64,000 nt of DNA from Paraburkholderia sp. UYCP14C (GTDB taxonomy: Bacteria > Pseudomonadota > Gammaproteobacteria > Burkholderiales > Burkholderiaceae). Each line of letters opens with the position of its first letter. The stretch's first letter is position 1. Where the stretch lies: positions 1-64,000 of the forward strand of contig NZ_SELS01000049.1 of assembly GCF_004197395.1 (NCBI RefSeq), read 5' to 3'. A program made the position numbers and the translations under genes. Below are positions 17,395 to 26,055 of the stretch, piece after piece. Below the pieces are notes generated by a model. It made no database searches. It was not told the origin of the DNA and saw only the letters and a program-made list of their open reading frames with translations.

Positions 17395-18786
17395 TTATGT
17401 CAGTTCAATACGCTTGTTATCAGGCGGCTCGCTCGATTGCAGGCGAGAAAGCGGTACCGCAGCCCTCCGGTTGCCTCGCCAGACGCGCCAGGCAATGGCC
17501 GGCTTCAACAGCGACGGCGGCGGGACCATCAGGTTGACTACCTTCAGAAACGCGGTGGCCAGCGTGCTGTCGCGGGTCGCGGCAACGTGAAGGCAGCCGA
17601 TGTACCAGTTGATGAAACGCCGCATCGGCGGCCGCGCCCCCTTCACGAGCGGATTGCGAAGGTCGTTGCCAACCGCGATGTCCCATGCGATGTCGACGAT
17701 TTTCGCGGCCTCGCTGAAGAACCGCCGTGCCAGCCCGTTCGAGCCTGCACACAGGAGGCACCGTTGCAGCGCCAACGCCTCCTGCGCCGCGACCGTCATG
17801 CCCTGTCCGTAGACCGGATTGAAGCTGCAGAGGGCGTCACCGAAAACCAGGTAGTTCCCGGGAAAGCGTGCAAGCGTCTCGTACCGACGGCGCAAACTGT
17901 GGACGTAGCGGTAGCGCCTGTAGCCGCTTAACGGCTCCGCTCCGGCGACGATGTCATGAATCTCCATGGTCGGCAGCGTCGCCAGATACGCGAGAAAGCC
18001 CTCGTCGTTGTCGGGTGCCTCGTCGCCGAGAACCCCTCCGGTACTGACGATCCAGCTGTCGCCCTCCTGCGCGAGGATCACGCCGTGCCGCCAGGTCGGC
18101 GCACTGCCGGCGACGATGATGCCGAGCTTGCCGTCGAGATCGGTCGATCGACGTCGATAGGTGCGGGTCGTGTAGCCGATGCCAACTTCGACCTTCTCGC
18201 TGACGGGAGGTTGGTAGCCGAGTTCTTCGAGCCACATCGCGCTGGACGAGCCGCGTCCCGTCGCATCGACGACAAGGTCCGCGTCGACGGTTTCTTCCGG
18301 CCTGCCTTCGGCATGTATGCGCACACCCGTCACGCGTTCGCGGGCGGCGTCGCTGACGAGCCCTCGCACCGCGCAATGCTCGATCCCGTGCACGTTCGGC
18401 AGTGCCAGCAGCCGCCGGCGCAGATGGCCTTCGAGCACGGGACGGCTCGCAAGCAGGCCGATCAGGTCACTCTTGCCATTGGCAAGCGTGACGTTGTGAC
18501 CGATCCAGCGCACATCGTTGGCGACATCGCCGAGCAACCCGCCGCTTTGCGCGACGACCTCGTCGTTATAGCCGGGAAAGAATTCCTCGAGCACCGCGCT
18601 GCCGCGGGCAAGAAGCCCGTGCGTGTGACGACCCTGCGGGACGCCTTTGCGCCAGGTGTCCGCTGCCGGAAACGCATCGCGTTCGAGCACGGTCACGGTG
18701 GAATAGAAATCCGCCAGCGCGCGTGCGGCCAGCAGCCCACCCATGCCGGCGCCTATCACGATCGCATGCTTACCCAGGTTCTTCAT
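17395..18786 (-). CDS. FAD-dependent monooxygenase-like flavoprotein
   Basis: 463 residues with an N-terminal FAD-binding IGAGMGGLLAARALAD (about 11-27), ending ERDAF, an internal DLVVDATGRGS (the DG-type motif of hydroxylases and halogenases), and the second FAD motif GDALCSFNPVYGQGM. The overall layout is that of the geranylgeranyl reductase/aromatic hydroxylase group. There is no obvious tryptophan halogenase WxWxIP motif. GGAGG lies upstream of the ATG. It is divergent from the SARP-like/alpha-beta hydrolase fusion gene, which probably controls it. The substrate is unknown. Confidence 0.84.
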   Translation of the reverse strand: MKNLGKHAIVIGAGMGGLLAARALADFYSTVTVLERDAFPAADTWRKGVPQGRHTHGLLARGSAVLEEFFPGYNDEVVAQSGGLLGDVANDVRWIGHNVTLANGKSDLIGLLASRPVLEGHLRRRLLALPNVHGIEHCAVRGLVSDAARERVTGVRIHAEGRPEETVDADLVVDATGRGSSSAMWLEELGYQPPVSEKVEVGIGYTTRTYRRRSTDLDGKLGIIVAGSAPTWRHGVILAQEGDSWIVSTGGVLGDEAPDNDEGFLAYLATLPTMEIHDIVAGAEPLSGYRRYRYVHSLRRRYETLARFPGNYLVFGDALCSFNPVYGQGMTVAAQEALALQRCLLCAGSNGLARRFFSEAAKIVDIAWDIAVGNDLRNPLVKGARPPMRRFINWYIGCLHVAATRDSTLATAFLKVVNLMVPPPSLLKPAIAWRVWRGNRRAAVPLSRLQSSEPPDNKRIELT

Positions 18787-18905
18787 GGCAAATCCTCCAG
18801 TGCGATCCGCCGCAATGAGAGCAGCAATGATCGTCTGACGTGCATGGTAGGATCGACGCGTCCCCTGAGCGTCCCCTGGACGCCGTCATGGAGGGTCGCA
18901 TTGCG

Positions 18906-20456
18906 ATGGATCTGTTCAGCGTACGGACGCTTGGCTTTCCGGAGATCCGTCGGGACGGCGAGCCGTGTCCGATCGGCTTGCGCAAAGGCGTGGCCCTGCT
19001 GGTCTATTTGGCGGAAGCGAAGGGCCCGGTCGGGCGTGACGTCGTCGCGACGATGTTGTGGCCGGATAGCGCAGAAGATGTGGTGCGGGTGCGGCTGAGG
19101 CGCCTCATGTACCGCCTGCAGCTCACGCTGGGCGACGACGTCCTCATCACCGACCGGTCGACGCTTAGATGGTCGTCAGCGATCGACCTGCAAATCGATT
19201 CGCAACTGTTCGAGCAAGCCTGTGACGCCGGCGAGTTTGAGCGGGCATGCCGTCATTATTCCGGCGACTTTCTCGAGGGTTTTTCGCCTGGCGATTGCCC
19301 GCAGTTCGACGAGTGGGCTTTCTTTCGACGTGAGGCGTTGCGCGGCCGGGCGATCCACACACTGGAACGGGTGGTGCACGACAGTCATGCGGCCGGCAAC
19401 TACGCGGCTGCGGCTCAGTACGCCGGCCGTCTCGTTCAGATGGATCCACTGAGCGAAGCGTACGCGCGGCACCTGATCCGCAATCTCCTGCTCGCCGGGG
19501 ACCGGGCTACGGCCGAGCGTCACTTCGATGCCCTGACCCAGCGCCTTCGCGACGCGCTCGATGTGGCGCCCGAAACCGAGACCCGCGCGCTGCTGAGCGC
19601 CACCACCACGTTGCCCATCGAGGCCCCGCCACCGACGCGCTACGTCAGCAGCGGCGGCGTCCATCTCGCGTTCCAGACTTACGGCGCCGGCCGCATCGAT
19701 ATCTTGCTGCTGCCTGGTTTCGTGTCGCACGTCGAACGGATCTGGGAGGAACCCCGGTTACGGGCGTTCCTGTCCTCTCTCGCTCAGATGGGCCGGCTCA
19801 TCCTGCTCGATCGTCGCGGCATCGGGCTTTCCGACCGTGTCGGGTTCAAGCCTGGCGTCGACGCAACCGCGCAGGACATCGGCACGGTGCTGGACGCCGC
19901 CGGAAGCCGCCGGGTGGTGCTGTTCGGTGCGTCGGAGGGCGGACCGGCATGCATCAAATTTGCCGCCGATCACCCCGATCGAGTCACCGGCCTCGTGCTA
20001 TTCGGCTCACTGGCAAAAGGAAGCGCGACGCCCGACTATCCGCACGCGCTGCAGGCCAGCCAGTATGACGTGTGGCTCCAGCAACTCGTCGCAGCCTGGG
20101 GCGGGCCTGCGGGCATCGAAACGTTCGCACCGAGCCTGGCTCGCGATCCGCAGACGAGAGCCTGGTGGGCGGGCTTGCTGCGGGCCGCGTCGAGCCCGGG
20201 AGCCATCAAGGGCGTGCTCGAGGCGTTGCGCGATATGGATGTGCGGGATCTGTTGGCGCGGATTTCCACTCCGACTCTGGTGCTGCACCGGCGCGACGAC
20301 CACGCCGTTCGGATCGGCGCTGGCCGGCATCTTGCCGGCCACATCGCACAGGCGCGATACGTCGAACTCGACGGCGCCGATCATTGGGCTTTCGCGGGCG
20401 ACCAGCAAGCCGTGCTGGCCAGCGTCAGGCAATTCGTCGGCAGTCTTGCAGCATGA
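18906..20456 (+). CDS. SARP-like BTAD transcriptional regulator fused to an alpha/beta hydrolase
   Basis: A 516-residue two-part protein. Residues 1-90 form an OmpR/SARP-type winged helix (TLGFPEIRRDG...LLVYLAEAKGP...VATMLWPDSAEDVVRVRLRRLMYRL), and about 97-230 a bacterial transcriptional activator (BTAD) helical repeat domain. About 245-516 is a complete alpha/beta hydrolase with nucleophile Ser343 in GASEG, acid Asp464/465 and His493 in ADHWAF. The intact triad suggests that the hydrolase either senses or turns over a ligand. I start at the ATG at 18906, since GGAGGG lies ten bases upstream. Divergent from the FAD monooxygenase, its likely target. The arrangement of a regulator with a hydrolase sensor is known in some bacteria but poorly characterised. 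Confidence 0.87.
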   Translation: MDLFSVRTLGFPEIRRDGEPCPIGLRKGVALLVYLAEAKGPVGRDVVATMLWPDSAEDVVRVRLRRLMYRLQLTLGDDVLITDRSTLRWSSAIDLQIDSQLFEQACDAGEFERACRHYSGDFLEGFSPGDCPQFDEWAFFRREALRGRAIHTLERVVHDSHAAGNYAAAAQYAGRLVQMDPLSEAYARHLIRNLLLAGDRATAERHFDALTQRLRDALDVAPETETRALLSATTTLPIEAPPPTRYVSSGGVHLAFQTYGAGRIDILLLPGFVSHVERIWEEPRLRAFLSSLAQMGRLILLDRRGIGLSDRVGFKPGVDATAQDIGTVLDAAGSRRVVLFGASEGGPACIKFAADHPDRVTGLVLFGSLAKGSATPDYPHALQASQYDVWLQQLVAAWGGPAGIETFAPSLARDPQTRAWWAGLLRAASSPGAIKGVLEALRDMDVRDLLARISTPTLVLHRRDDHAVRIGAGRHLAGHIAQARYVELDGADHWAFAGDQQAVLASVRQFVGSLAA

Positions 20457-20560
20457 GTGCAACTGAGAAGCGCACGCCGATTTACTCGGCACCTGCCTGT
20501 TTTCCGATGGAAGCGAGTCGGTCTGCCGTCGTTCGAATATCGGCTCTTGACTGGCCGCTC

Positions 20561-21475
20561 CTAAGCGCGTTGCGCGGAGGCGACCCACTGTACAAAGGTG
20601 CGAACTGCACTCGACGTCGCATGCTCCGCGAGATGGGCGACATAGAAGCCGTAACCAGGCAACGCGAAGGGAAGCACTTTCACGAGCGCTCCGCTCAGCA
20701 ATGCCCGCTCCAGAACGATGTCGCTGCACAAAGCGATGCCTTGGCCGGCAAGCACAGCGTCAATCGCATGGAGTTCTTCCCGAAAGCTCAAATCACGCTT
20801 GCTGCGAAGAGGCGTGAATGCGGATAACGGAACACCCGAAGCAGAAAACCAGCGCGGCCAGGAAGGCGCGTCGGGATCACCGTTCGTCCACTCGTAATGG
20901 ATCAGAGGAAATCGAAGCAGGTCCATCGCCGCAAGTGGGCGGGTGTTTTCTGCCCCAAGGAGGGCGGGGCTAGCCACAGGGTAGAACGCATCTCGCGCGA
21001 TCTCTGTACATACCAGACCTTTCGGCGCCGCGTGTGCGTAGCGTATCGCGACGTCTGCTTCGCCCGCGTCCAGGTCGAGGACCGCATCGGTACCGATAAT
21101 CTGCAGCGGAATATCGGGGTGAGACGCGTGCCATTGCGACAGCCGCGGAACCAGCCAGCGACTCGCGAAGGCGTTCGGACTAGTGATCCGTAGCGCGATC
21201 GTGCCGCCCATTTCCGCCACCGTGGAGAGTGCATCCGCGAACGAATCGAATCCGCTACGCAGCGCCGGATACAGCAGTTGTCCGGCAGCGGTGAGTCGAA
21301 TGGGTCGCGGCCGACGCGCGAACAGTTGCCGGCCACACGCATCTTCCAGCGTGCGGATCTGGTGACTCAGGGCCGTCGGCGTGACGTTGAGTTCTTGCGC
21401 GGCGTCCTTGAAACTGCGATGCCGCGCAACCGCCTCGAACGCCTGCAGCGAACGCAGAGGAGGCAACTTTCGCAT
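20561..21475 (-). CDS. LysR family regulator, GcvA-like
   Basis: 304 residues. The start MRKLPPLRSLQAFEAVARHRSFKDAAQELNVTPTALSHQI is the GcvA-type LysR N-terminus, followed by LFARRPRPIRLTAAG and the effector domain. It faces away from the FAD-linked oxidase gene at 21611. Two tandem palindromes (21487-21523) lie directly upstream of its ATG, so it probably regulates itself and the oxidase. Confidence 0.9.
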   Translation of the reverse strand: MRKLPPLRSLQAFEAVARHRSFKDAAQELNVTPTALSHQIRTLEDACGRQLFARRPRPIRLTAAGQLLYPALRSGFDSFADALSTVAEMGGTIALRITSPNAFASRWLVPRLSQWHASHPDIPLQIIGTDAVLDLDAGEADVAIRYAHAAPKGLVCTEIARDAFYPVASPALLGAENTRPLAAMDLLRFPLIHYEWTNGDPDAPSWPRWFSASGVPLSAFTPLRSKRDLSFREELHAIDAVLAGQGIALCSDIVLERALLSGALVKVLPFALPGYGFYVAHLAEHATSSAVRTFVQWVASAQRA

Positions 21476-21486
21476 CTGTTCAGTCT

Positions 21487-21523
21487 AGATGAAGTTTTCT
21501 CATCTGAAAGCTGAATTCTTTCA
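21487..21523. promoter_or_regulatory. two tandem hyphenated palindromes, probable LysR operators
   Basis: AGATGA-N7-TCATCT (21487-21505) abuts TGAAAG-N7-CTTTCA (21505-21523). Both are perfect 6-bp repeats with the same 7-base spacing. The first contains a T-N11-A core, the usual LysR recognition form. They lie 12-48 bases upstream of the regulator start and about 90 bases upstream of the oxidase start. Confidence 0.62.
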
Positions 21524-21610
21524 TTTTGCTTCGACACGTGGGAAGTGCAACCATCAAGCGACCGAACCTTGAATCGCGGCTTCAGCGCCAGCGAGCACGA
21601 AGGAGGCACG

Positions 21611-23008
21611 ATGAGCACCGAAACAGCGTCGTTACACTTCTTGAGGGGCGAAAGCCACGCCGCCTCGCGTCAGTTCGAGCAATTGCGCGGCACGCTTCAC
21701 GGCACGCTGGTCATGCCGCGCGATCCGGACTACGACGACGCGCGCCGGGTGTGGAACGGGACGGTCGACAAGCGGCCGGCGATGATCGTCTATTGTGCCG
21801 ACGCCGACGACGTGGTCGCAGCGGTGCGCTTCGCCAGGTCGATTGATTCGCGGGTTGCGGTGCGCAGCGGCGGTCACAACGTGGCGGGGCTTTCGGTCTG
21901 CGATGCCGGCATGGTTATCGACCTCTCGCGGATGAAGCAGATTGACGTCGACGCTGAATGGCAGGTGGTGCGCGCGGAGGCTGGCCTCAATCTCGGTGAG
22001 TTCGATCGGGCCACGATGGCCCACGGCCTCGCGACGACAACCGGTGTCATCAGCGACACGGGCCTTGCCGGCCTGACCTTGGGCGGCGGGTTCGGCAAGC
22101 TTGGCCGTAAATACGGCTTGACTTGCGACAACCTCGTCGCCGTCGAAATAGTTACTGCGGACGGGCAAAAACGCCTGGCGAACGACAGCGAACATCCCGA
22201 CCTGTTCTGGGCTGTGCGGGGCGGTGGCGGCAACTTCGGCATCGCGACGGCTCTTTACTTACGGCTTCACCCGCTGAATCCCGAGTTGCTCGTCTGCTCT
22301 TTGCTATACCCATTCGAGCAGGCACGCGCCGCATTGCGCTTTTATGATCGGTATGCGCGCAATGCGCCGGATGAGGTAAGCGCGGATGCCGCATTCGTCA
22401 CCAATCCTTCCGGCGAACGATTCTTCAGCATATCGGCTTGCTATGTCGGCGCGCCCGAGTCCGGTCGACAGGTTCTCGAGCCGCTGATGGAGTTCGGCTC
22501 ACCCATCGACTGCCGCCTTGAGCGCTTGCCCTATCTCCAGATTCAATCAGGGGGCGACGATGTGTTTCCGCGGGGCCGGAGGTACTACTGGAAAGCGCAG
22601 TTCATGAAAGAGATCGACGCTGGCGCGATCGACGCGATATTGGGCGCCTATGAACGTTCGCCTTCGCTGTCATCGCTGCTGGTGTTTCAGCATGTAGGGG
22701 GCGCCATTGCGCGCGTCGCCGGGTCCGCGACCGCCTATCAGCATCGCGACGCCTGCTTTGACTGCTTTCCGGTCGCGATCTGGGACGAAACAGCCGAAGA
22801 CGCCGTGAACGTCCAATGGGCGCGCGGCATATGGGAAGCGCTAAGGCCGTATTCGTGCGGAGGCGTCTATGCAAACAACCTCGGTGATGAAGGCGATGAA
22901 CGCGTGAAGGAAGCCTATGGCGACAACTATGCGCGGCTGGCCTCCGTCAAACGCCAGTACGATCCTGACAACTTCTTCCGCATGAATCAGAACATTGCGC
23001 CCGCCTGA
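21611..23008 (+). CDS. FAD-linked oxidase (berberine-bridge-enzyme-like)
   Basis: 465 residues with a PCMH-type FAD-binding domain: VYCADADDVVAAVRFARS, then RSGGHNVAGLS, whose histidine usually carries the covalent flavin, then GVISDTGLAGLTLGGGFG. The cysteine that makes the second flavin bond in bicovalent family members is not visible. The C-terminal BBE segment is present (KEAYGDNYARLASVKRQYDPDNFF). Such enzymes oxidise alcohols, sugars or alkaloid-like compounds. AGGAGG precedes the ATG. Divergent from the GcvA-like LysR gene, with palindromic operators between them. Confidence 0.9.
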   Translation: MSTETASLHFLRGESHAASRQFEQLRGTLHGTLVMPRDPDYDDARRVWNGTVDKRPAMIVYCADADDVVAAVRFARSIDSRVAVRSGGHNVAGLSVCDAGMVIDLSRMKQIDVDAEWQVVRAEAGLNLGEFDRATMAHGLATTTGVISDTGLAGLTLGGGFGKLGRKYGLTCDNLVAVEIVTADGQKRLANDSEHPDLFWAVRGGGGNFGIATALYLRLHPLNPELLVCSLLYPFEQARAALRFYDRYARNAPDEVSADAAFVTNPSGERFFSISACYVGAPESGRQVLEPLMEFGSPIDCRLERLPYLQIQSGGDDVFPRGRRYYWKAQFMKEIDAGAIDAILGAYERSPSLSSLLVFQHVGGAIARVAGSATAYQHRDACFDCFPVAIWDETAEDAVNVQWARGIWEALRPYSCGGVYANNLGDEGDERVKEAYGDNYARLASVKRQYDPDNFFRMNQNIAPA

Positions 23009-23059
23009 GAGTCGCGCAAGACGGGTCACGTCAACGTCTGCCGCGCGCGCAGTCAAACG

Positions 23060-23365
23060 TCAGCGCTTCGCGGGATCGTCGTCCAGCGGGTCCTTTTGAA
23101 CGACTTCCATGTCGACGGTCCGGCCGTCGTCGCCAAACGCGACCGTCTGCCGCCGCAACGCGCGCATCTTCCACCACAGATAGCCGACGACGACTAGACC
23201 TACCGCGAACAGCACGGCGAAAAGCACGATCGACAGCATCGCGGCCACCACGAACAGGATCGCGCTCAGCGCGACGGTCAGCAACCGCCCGAACCAGCCG
23301 GGGCCACCGATCCGGATCCCTTTCTCATATGTCACCCGCCGCGGCGGCGGTCTATCGTCGTACAT
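23060..23365 (-). CDS. small two-helix membrane protein of unknown function
   Basis: 101 residues. A basic N-terminus (PPPRRVTYEKGIRIGG) is followed by two adjacent hydrophobic segments (about 27-48 and 50-65, FGRLLTVALSAILFVVAAML and IVLFAVLFAVGLVVVGYLWW). The C-terminus is charged and contains DGRTVDMEVV. I do not recognise the family. CGGGAG precedes the ATG and codon use looks like that of real genes. It stands alone between the oxidase and the methyltransferase-like gene. Confidence 0.68.
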   Translation of the reverse strand: MYDDRPPPRRVTYEKGIRIGGPGWFGRLLTVALSAILFVVAAMLSIVLFAVLFAVGLVVVGYLWWKMRALRRQTVAFGDDGRTVDMEVVQKDPLDDDPAKR

Positions 23366-23660
23366 CGCTCGTCTCCCGGCCGCCGTCCGGCGGATGATGC
23401 GGGTAAGTCCTCATGGGTGGTCATTATGCAGGATGCGAACTACCGACGTCGTCGGATCCGCCGCCGTGCGGCTCAGCGTATAGTCGACTGACGTCGTTAA
23501 GAAGTCCGCGCATTGACTCGTTTAACTTCGGTACAACGTTGCCGCTCGCCAAGCCCGGCAGACGTCGGGTCTAGCGCGAAGGTCTTCTCTGTCCACCTGG
23601 TCTCACCCTGCAAGGACACGTCATGGAATCCGCCGGTCTTCAGTCACCTCGGTTGCCCGC

Positions 23661-24455
23661 ATGATCATGCGACGCCTGCATCTGCTCGAAATCGAAGACC
23701 AGCCGTGGTGCCCACGGGCGATCCGTGACGGCGGCACCGACTGGCTGCACTTCGTGGCTAATTCCTTCAAGGGCTTCAACGTCATCGAGGTCAAGCTGCG
23801 CGACGCGATGCGGCGAGTCGGCAGCGACCAGATCGTCGATCTGTGCTCGGGCGGCGGCGGCCCATGGCAATCGCTTGCACCGTTGCTCGCGAAGTCCGGC
23901 AACGTGACGGTGCAGTTGACGGACTTCTATCCCAATCGCGCCGCGTACGAGCGGATCTCCGCCGGGGCGACCGGCCGCGTCACTTACGTGAGCGAACCGG
24001 TGGATGCGATGGACGTGCCATCGAGATTCGACGGCGTGCGCACGATGTTCAACTCGTTCCACCATTTTCGGCCGCACGATGCGCGGGCGATTCTCGCCGA
24101 CGCGGTGATCAAGCGCCGCGCGATCGTCGTCGTCGAGGGAGCCGACCACCGGCTGCTCGGGATCGTGTTCATCCTGATGATGCCGCTGATGATGCTCGCG
24201 ATGACTCCGCTGATCCGGCCGTTTCGCTGGTCGCGCCTCGCGCTCACCTACGTGCTGCCGGCTATCCCGCTGCTGTGTCTGTTCGACGGCATCGTGTCGA
24301 TGCTGCGCATCTACAATCCCGACGAAATGCGTCAGATGGTGGCGAGCATCCCGGACCAGCAGAGCTTCGAATGGGACATCGGCACGCACCCGGTGCAGGG
24401 GTCACCGCTCGGTCTCACGTACCTTGTCGGCGTTCCCCGGGTACCCGCGGGCTGA
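23661..24455 (+). CDS. SAM-dependent methyltransferase-like protein with a hydrophobic insertion
   Basis: 264 residues. A Rossmann-type methyltransferase core is visible: QIVDLCSGGGGPWQSLAP (about 57-74) as motif I, VQLTDFYPNRA as motif II, and TMFNSFHHFRPHDARAILADAV. A strongly hydrophobic stretch follows (about 165-215, LLGIVFILMMPLMMLAMTPL and LTYVLPAIPLLCLFDGIV). This could anchor the protein to the membrane or form a hydrophobic acceptor site. The ATG lacks a strong ribosome site, so another start is possible. It is tail-to-tail with the efflux outer-membrane gene. Confidence 0.77.
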   Translation: MIMRRLHLLEIEDQPWCPRAIRDGGTDWLHFVANSFKGFNVIEVKLRDAMRRVGSDQIVDLCSGGGGPWQSLAPLLAKSGNVTVQLTDFYPNRAAYERISAGATGRVTYVSEPVDAMDVPSRFDGVRTMFNSFHHFRPHDARAILADAVIKRRAIVVVEGADHRLLGIVFILMMPLMMLAMTPLIRPFRWSRLALTYVLPAIPLLCLFDGIVSMLRIYNPDEMRQMVASIPDQQSFEWDIGTHPVQGSPLGLTYLVGVPRVPAG

Positions 24456-24483
24456 ACGCAAGCGCGGCATCGGGAGGGGCCGA

Positions 24484-26055
24484 TCATTTTCCGGCCAGGT
24501 GCTCAGGTGCCCCGTTGCTTCCCGCCGGCAACTCTCCCATCGCCTGAAACAGCGTCGCGGTATCGGCCAGACGCCGGCCGATCAGGCGGACTTCTTCCAG
24601 CCTCGCAGCTTCGTACTGCTGCTCGCCGACGCGGGCGGATGCAGCGGGTAGCGCGCCGAGCCGGTGGCGCGACGTGGCATCGTCGAACGCTTCGCGTGCG
24701 TCACGCGTCGCGCCGCTCGCGGCGTCGAGCGCCTGCGCGTCGTGTTCGAGCGACGCAAGCGTGTCCGCGACGTTTTCGAACGCGGCCAGCACGGTCTGCT
24801 TGTACTCGAACACGGTGGCCTCGTAGGTGTCGATTGCCGCGCGCCGCTGGGCGACCAGCGCGCCGCCATGAAAAAGCGCTTGCGACATCGTCGCGGCGAT
24901 GCTCCAGATCGCGCCGGCGCCCGACAGCGCGAGCGGCCAGTTGAACCCGCCTTGTCCCATCGACGCGTTCAGCGTCAGGCTAGGAAAAAGCTGGGCCGTC
25001 GCGACGCCGACGTCGGCCGCGGCGGCTTTCAGCGACGCCTCGGCGGCCGCGATATCGGGCCGCGCCCGCAACAGGTCCGATGGCAGCACGACGGGCAGGT
25101 CCTGCGGCAAGTGCAGACTCGCCAGATCGGGCTCGGGCGGTGCGGCGTCGGGCGTGCGGCCGAGCAGCACCGCCAGCGCATGTCTGGTCACCGTCAGCCG
25201 TTGCCGCAGGTCGGCCACGCTGACCTCGAGCGCGGCGACGCCTTGCCGCGCGGTCGTCACGTCGCCGCGTGTCAGCGATCCGAGTTGGTAGTGCCGTTCG
25301 GTATCGTGAACCTGGTTGCCCGCAAGCGCGATCAATCGCTCGGTCGCATCGATCTCGGCGCGCAACACCGCCGCCTCGATCGTCGCCGTGACGATGTTGG
25401 TGGCCAGTGCGCGCCGTGCGGCTTCGCGTTGATACGCATCGAAGTCGACTCGCGCGGCGCGCGCCGCGTTGGCCTTGCGCACCGCGCCGAACAGGTCGAA
25501 CGTATATTGCGCCTGCACCACGCCGATGAACTCGTTGTAGAGCAGCGTATTCGGGCCGCCGGGCACCGGAATGCCGAGATCGCGTCCGCGCGAGGCCTGT
25601 CCGACCAGATCGATCGACGGCAGCAGCGTGGCGCCCATTTGCGCCCGCAGTTGCTCGTGCGCGGCGGCCAGGTGCTTGTCGGCGGCGGCGAGCGTCGGGC
25701 TGTTGCGCAAGCCTTCGTCGACGAGGTCATTCAACGCCGTCGAACCGAACAGCTTCCACCATTGCGGCACAGGCTGCGCGCCGGTGGTGAAACGCTGCGC
25801 GACACCGAGCGCTTCGACCGTTTGCGTGGGCTGCGGCTCGACGCCGTAATGGGCGGGCGAGGGCATCGCCGGCGGCTCGCCGTTCGGACCGAACGAGCAT
25901 GCGCCGAGGGCGATCGTCGCTGCCGCGACGATCGCCGCGCGCCAGCCGTAAATCGCCGCTGTCCGCGCTCGACCCGGCGCGTCAGTGAAATGCGGCGCGC
26001 TCGCGAGCGCCGGTCCGTCAACTGAGTTGCAGTCTGTGCCCACGATCAGCTCCAC
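24484..26055 (-). CDS. RND efflux outer-membrane factor (NodT/OprM family lipoprotein)
   Basis: 523 residues. After an N-terminal region with a lipobox-like LGAC (about residue 52) come the two TolC-type repeats, with PQWWKLFGSTALNDLVDEGLRNSPTLAAA at the start of the first and long coiled-coil helices. This protein forms the outer-membrane duct of a tripartite pump. It starts (GTG) inside the end of the RND gene, a 10-base overlap, so it is translated with it. It is the last gene of the eleven-gene minus-strand operon that starts at 40875. Confidence 0.9.
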   Translation of the reverse strand: MELIVGTDCNSVDGPALASAPHFTDAPGRARTAAIYGWRAAIVAAATIALGACSFGPNGEPPAMPSPAHYGVEPQPTQTVEALGVAQRFTTGAQPVPQWWKLFGSTALNDLVDEGLRNSPTLAAADKHLAAAHEQLRAQMGATLLPSIDLVGQASRGRDLGIPVPGGPNTLLYNEFIGVVQAQYTFDLFGAVRKANAARAARVDFDAYQREAARRALATNIVTATIEAAVLRAEIDATERLIALAGNQVHDTERHYQLGSLTRGDVTTARQGVAALEVSVADLRQRLTVTRHALAVLLGRTPDAAPPEPDLASLHLPQDLPVVLPSDLLRARPDIAAAEASLKAAAADVGVATAQLFPSLTLNASMGQGGFNWPLALSGAGAIWSIAATMSQALFHGGALVAQRRAAIDTYEATVFEYKQTVLAAFENVADTLASLEHDAQALDAASGATRDAREAFDDATSRHRLGALPAASARVGEQQYEAARLEEVRLIGRRLADTATLFQAMGELPAGSNGAPEHLAGK

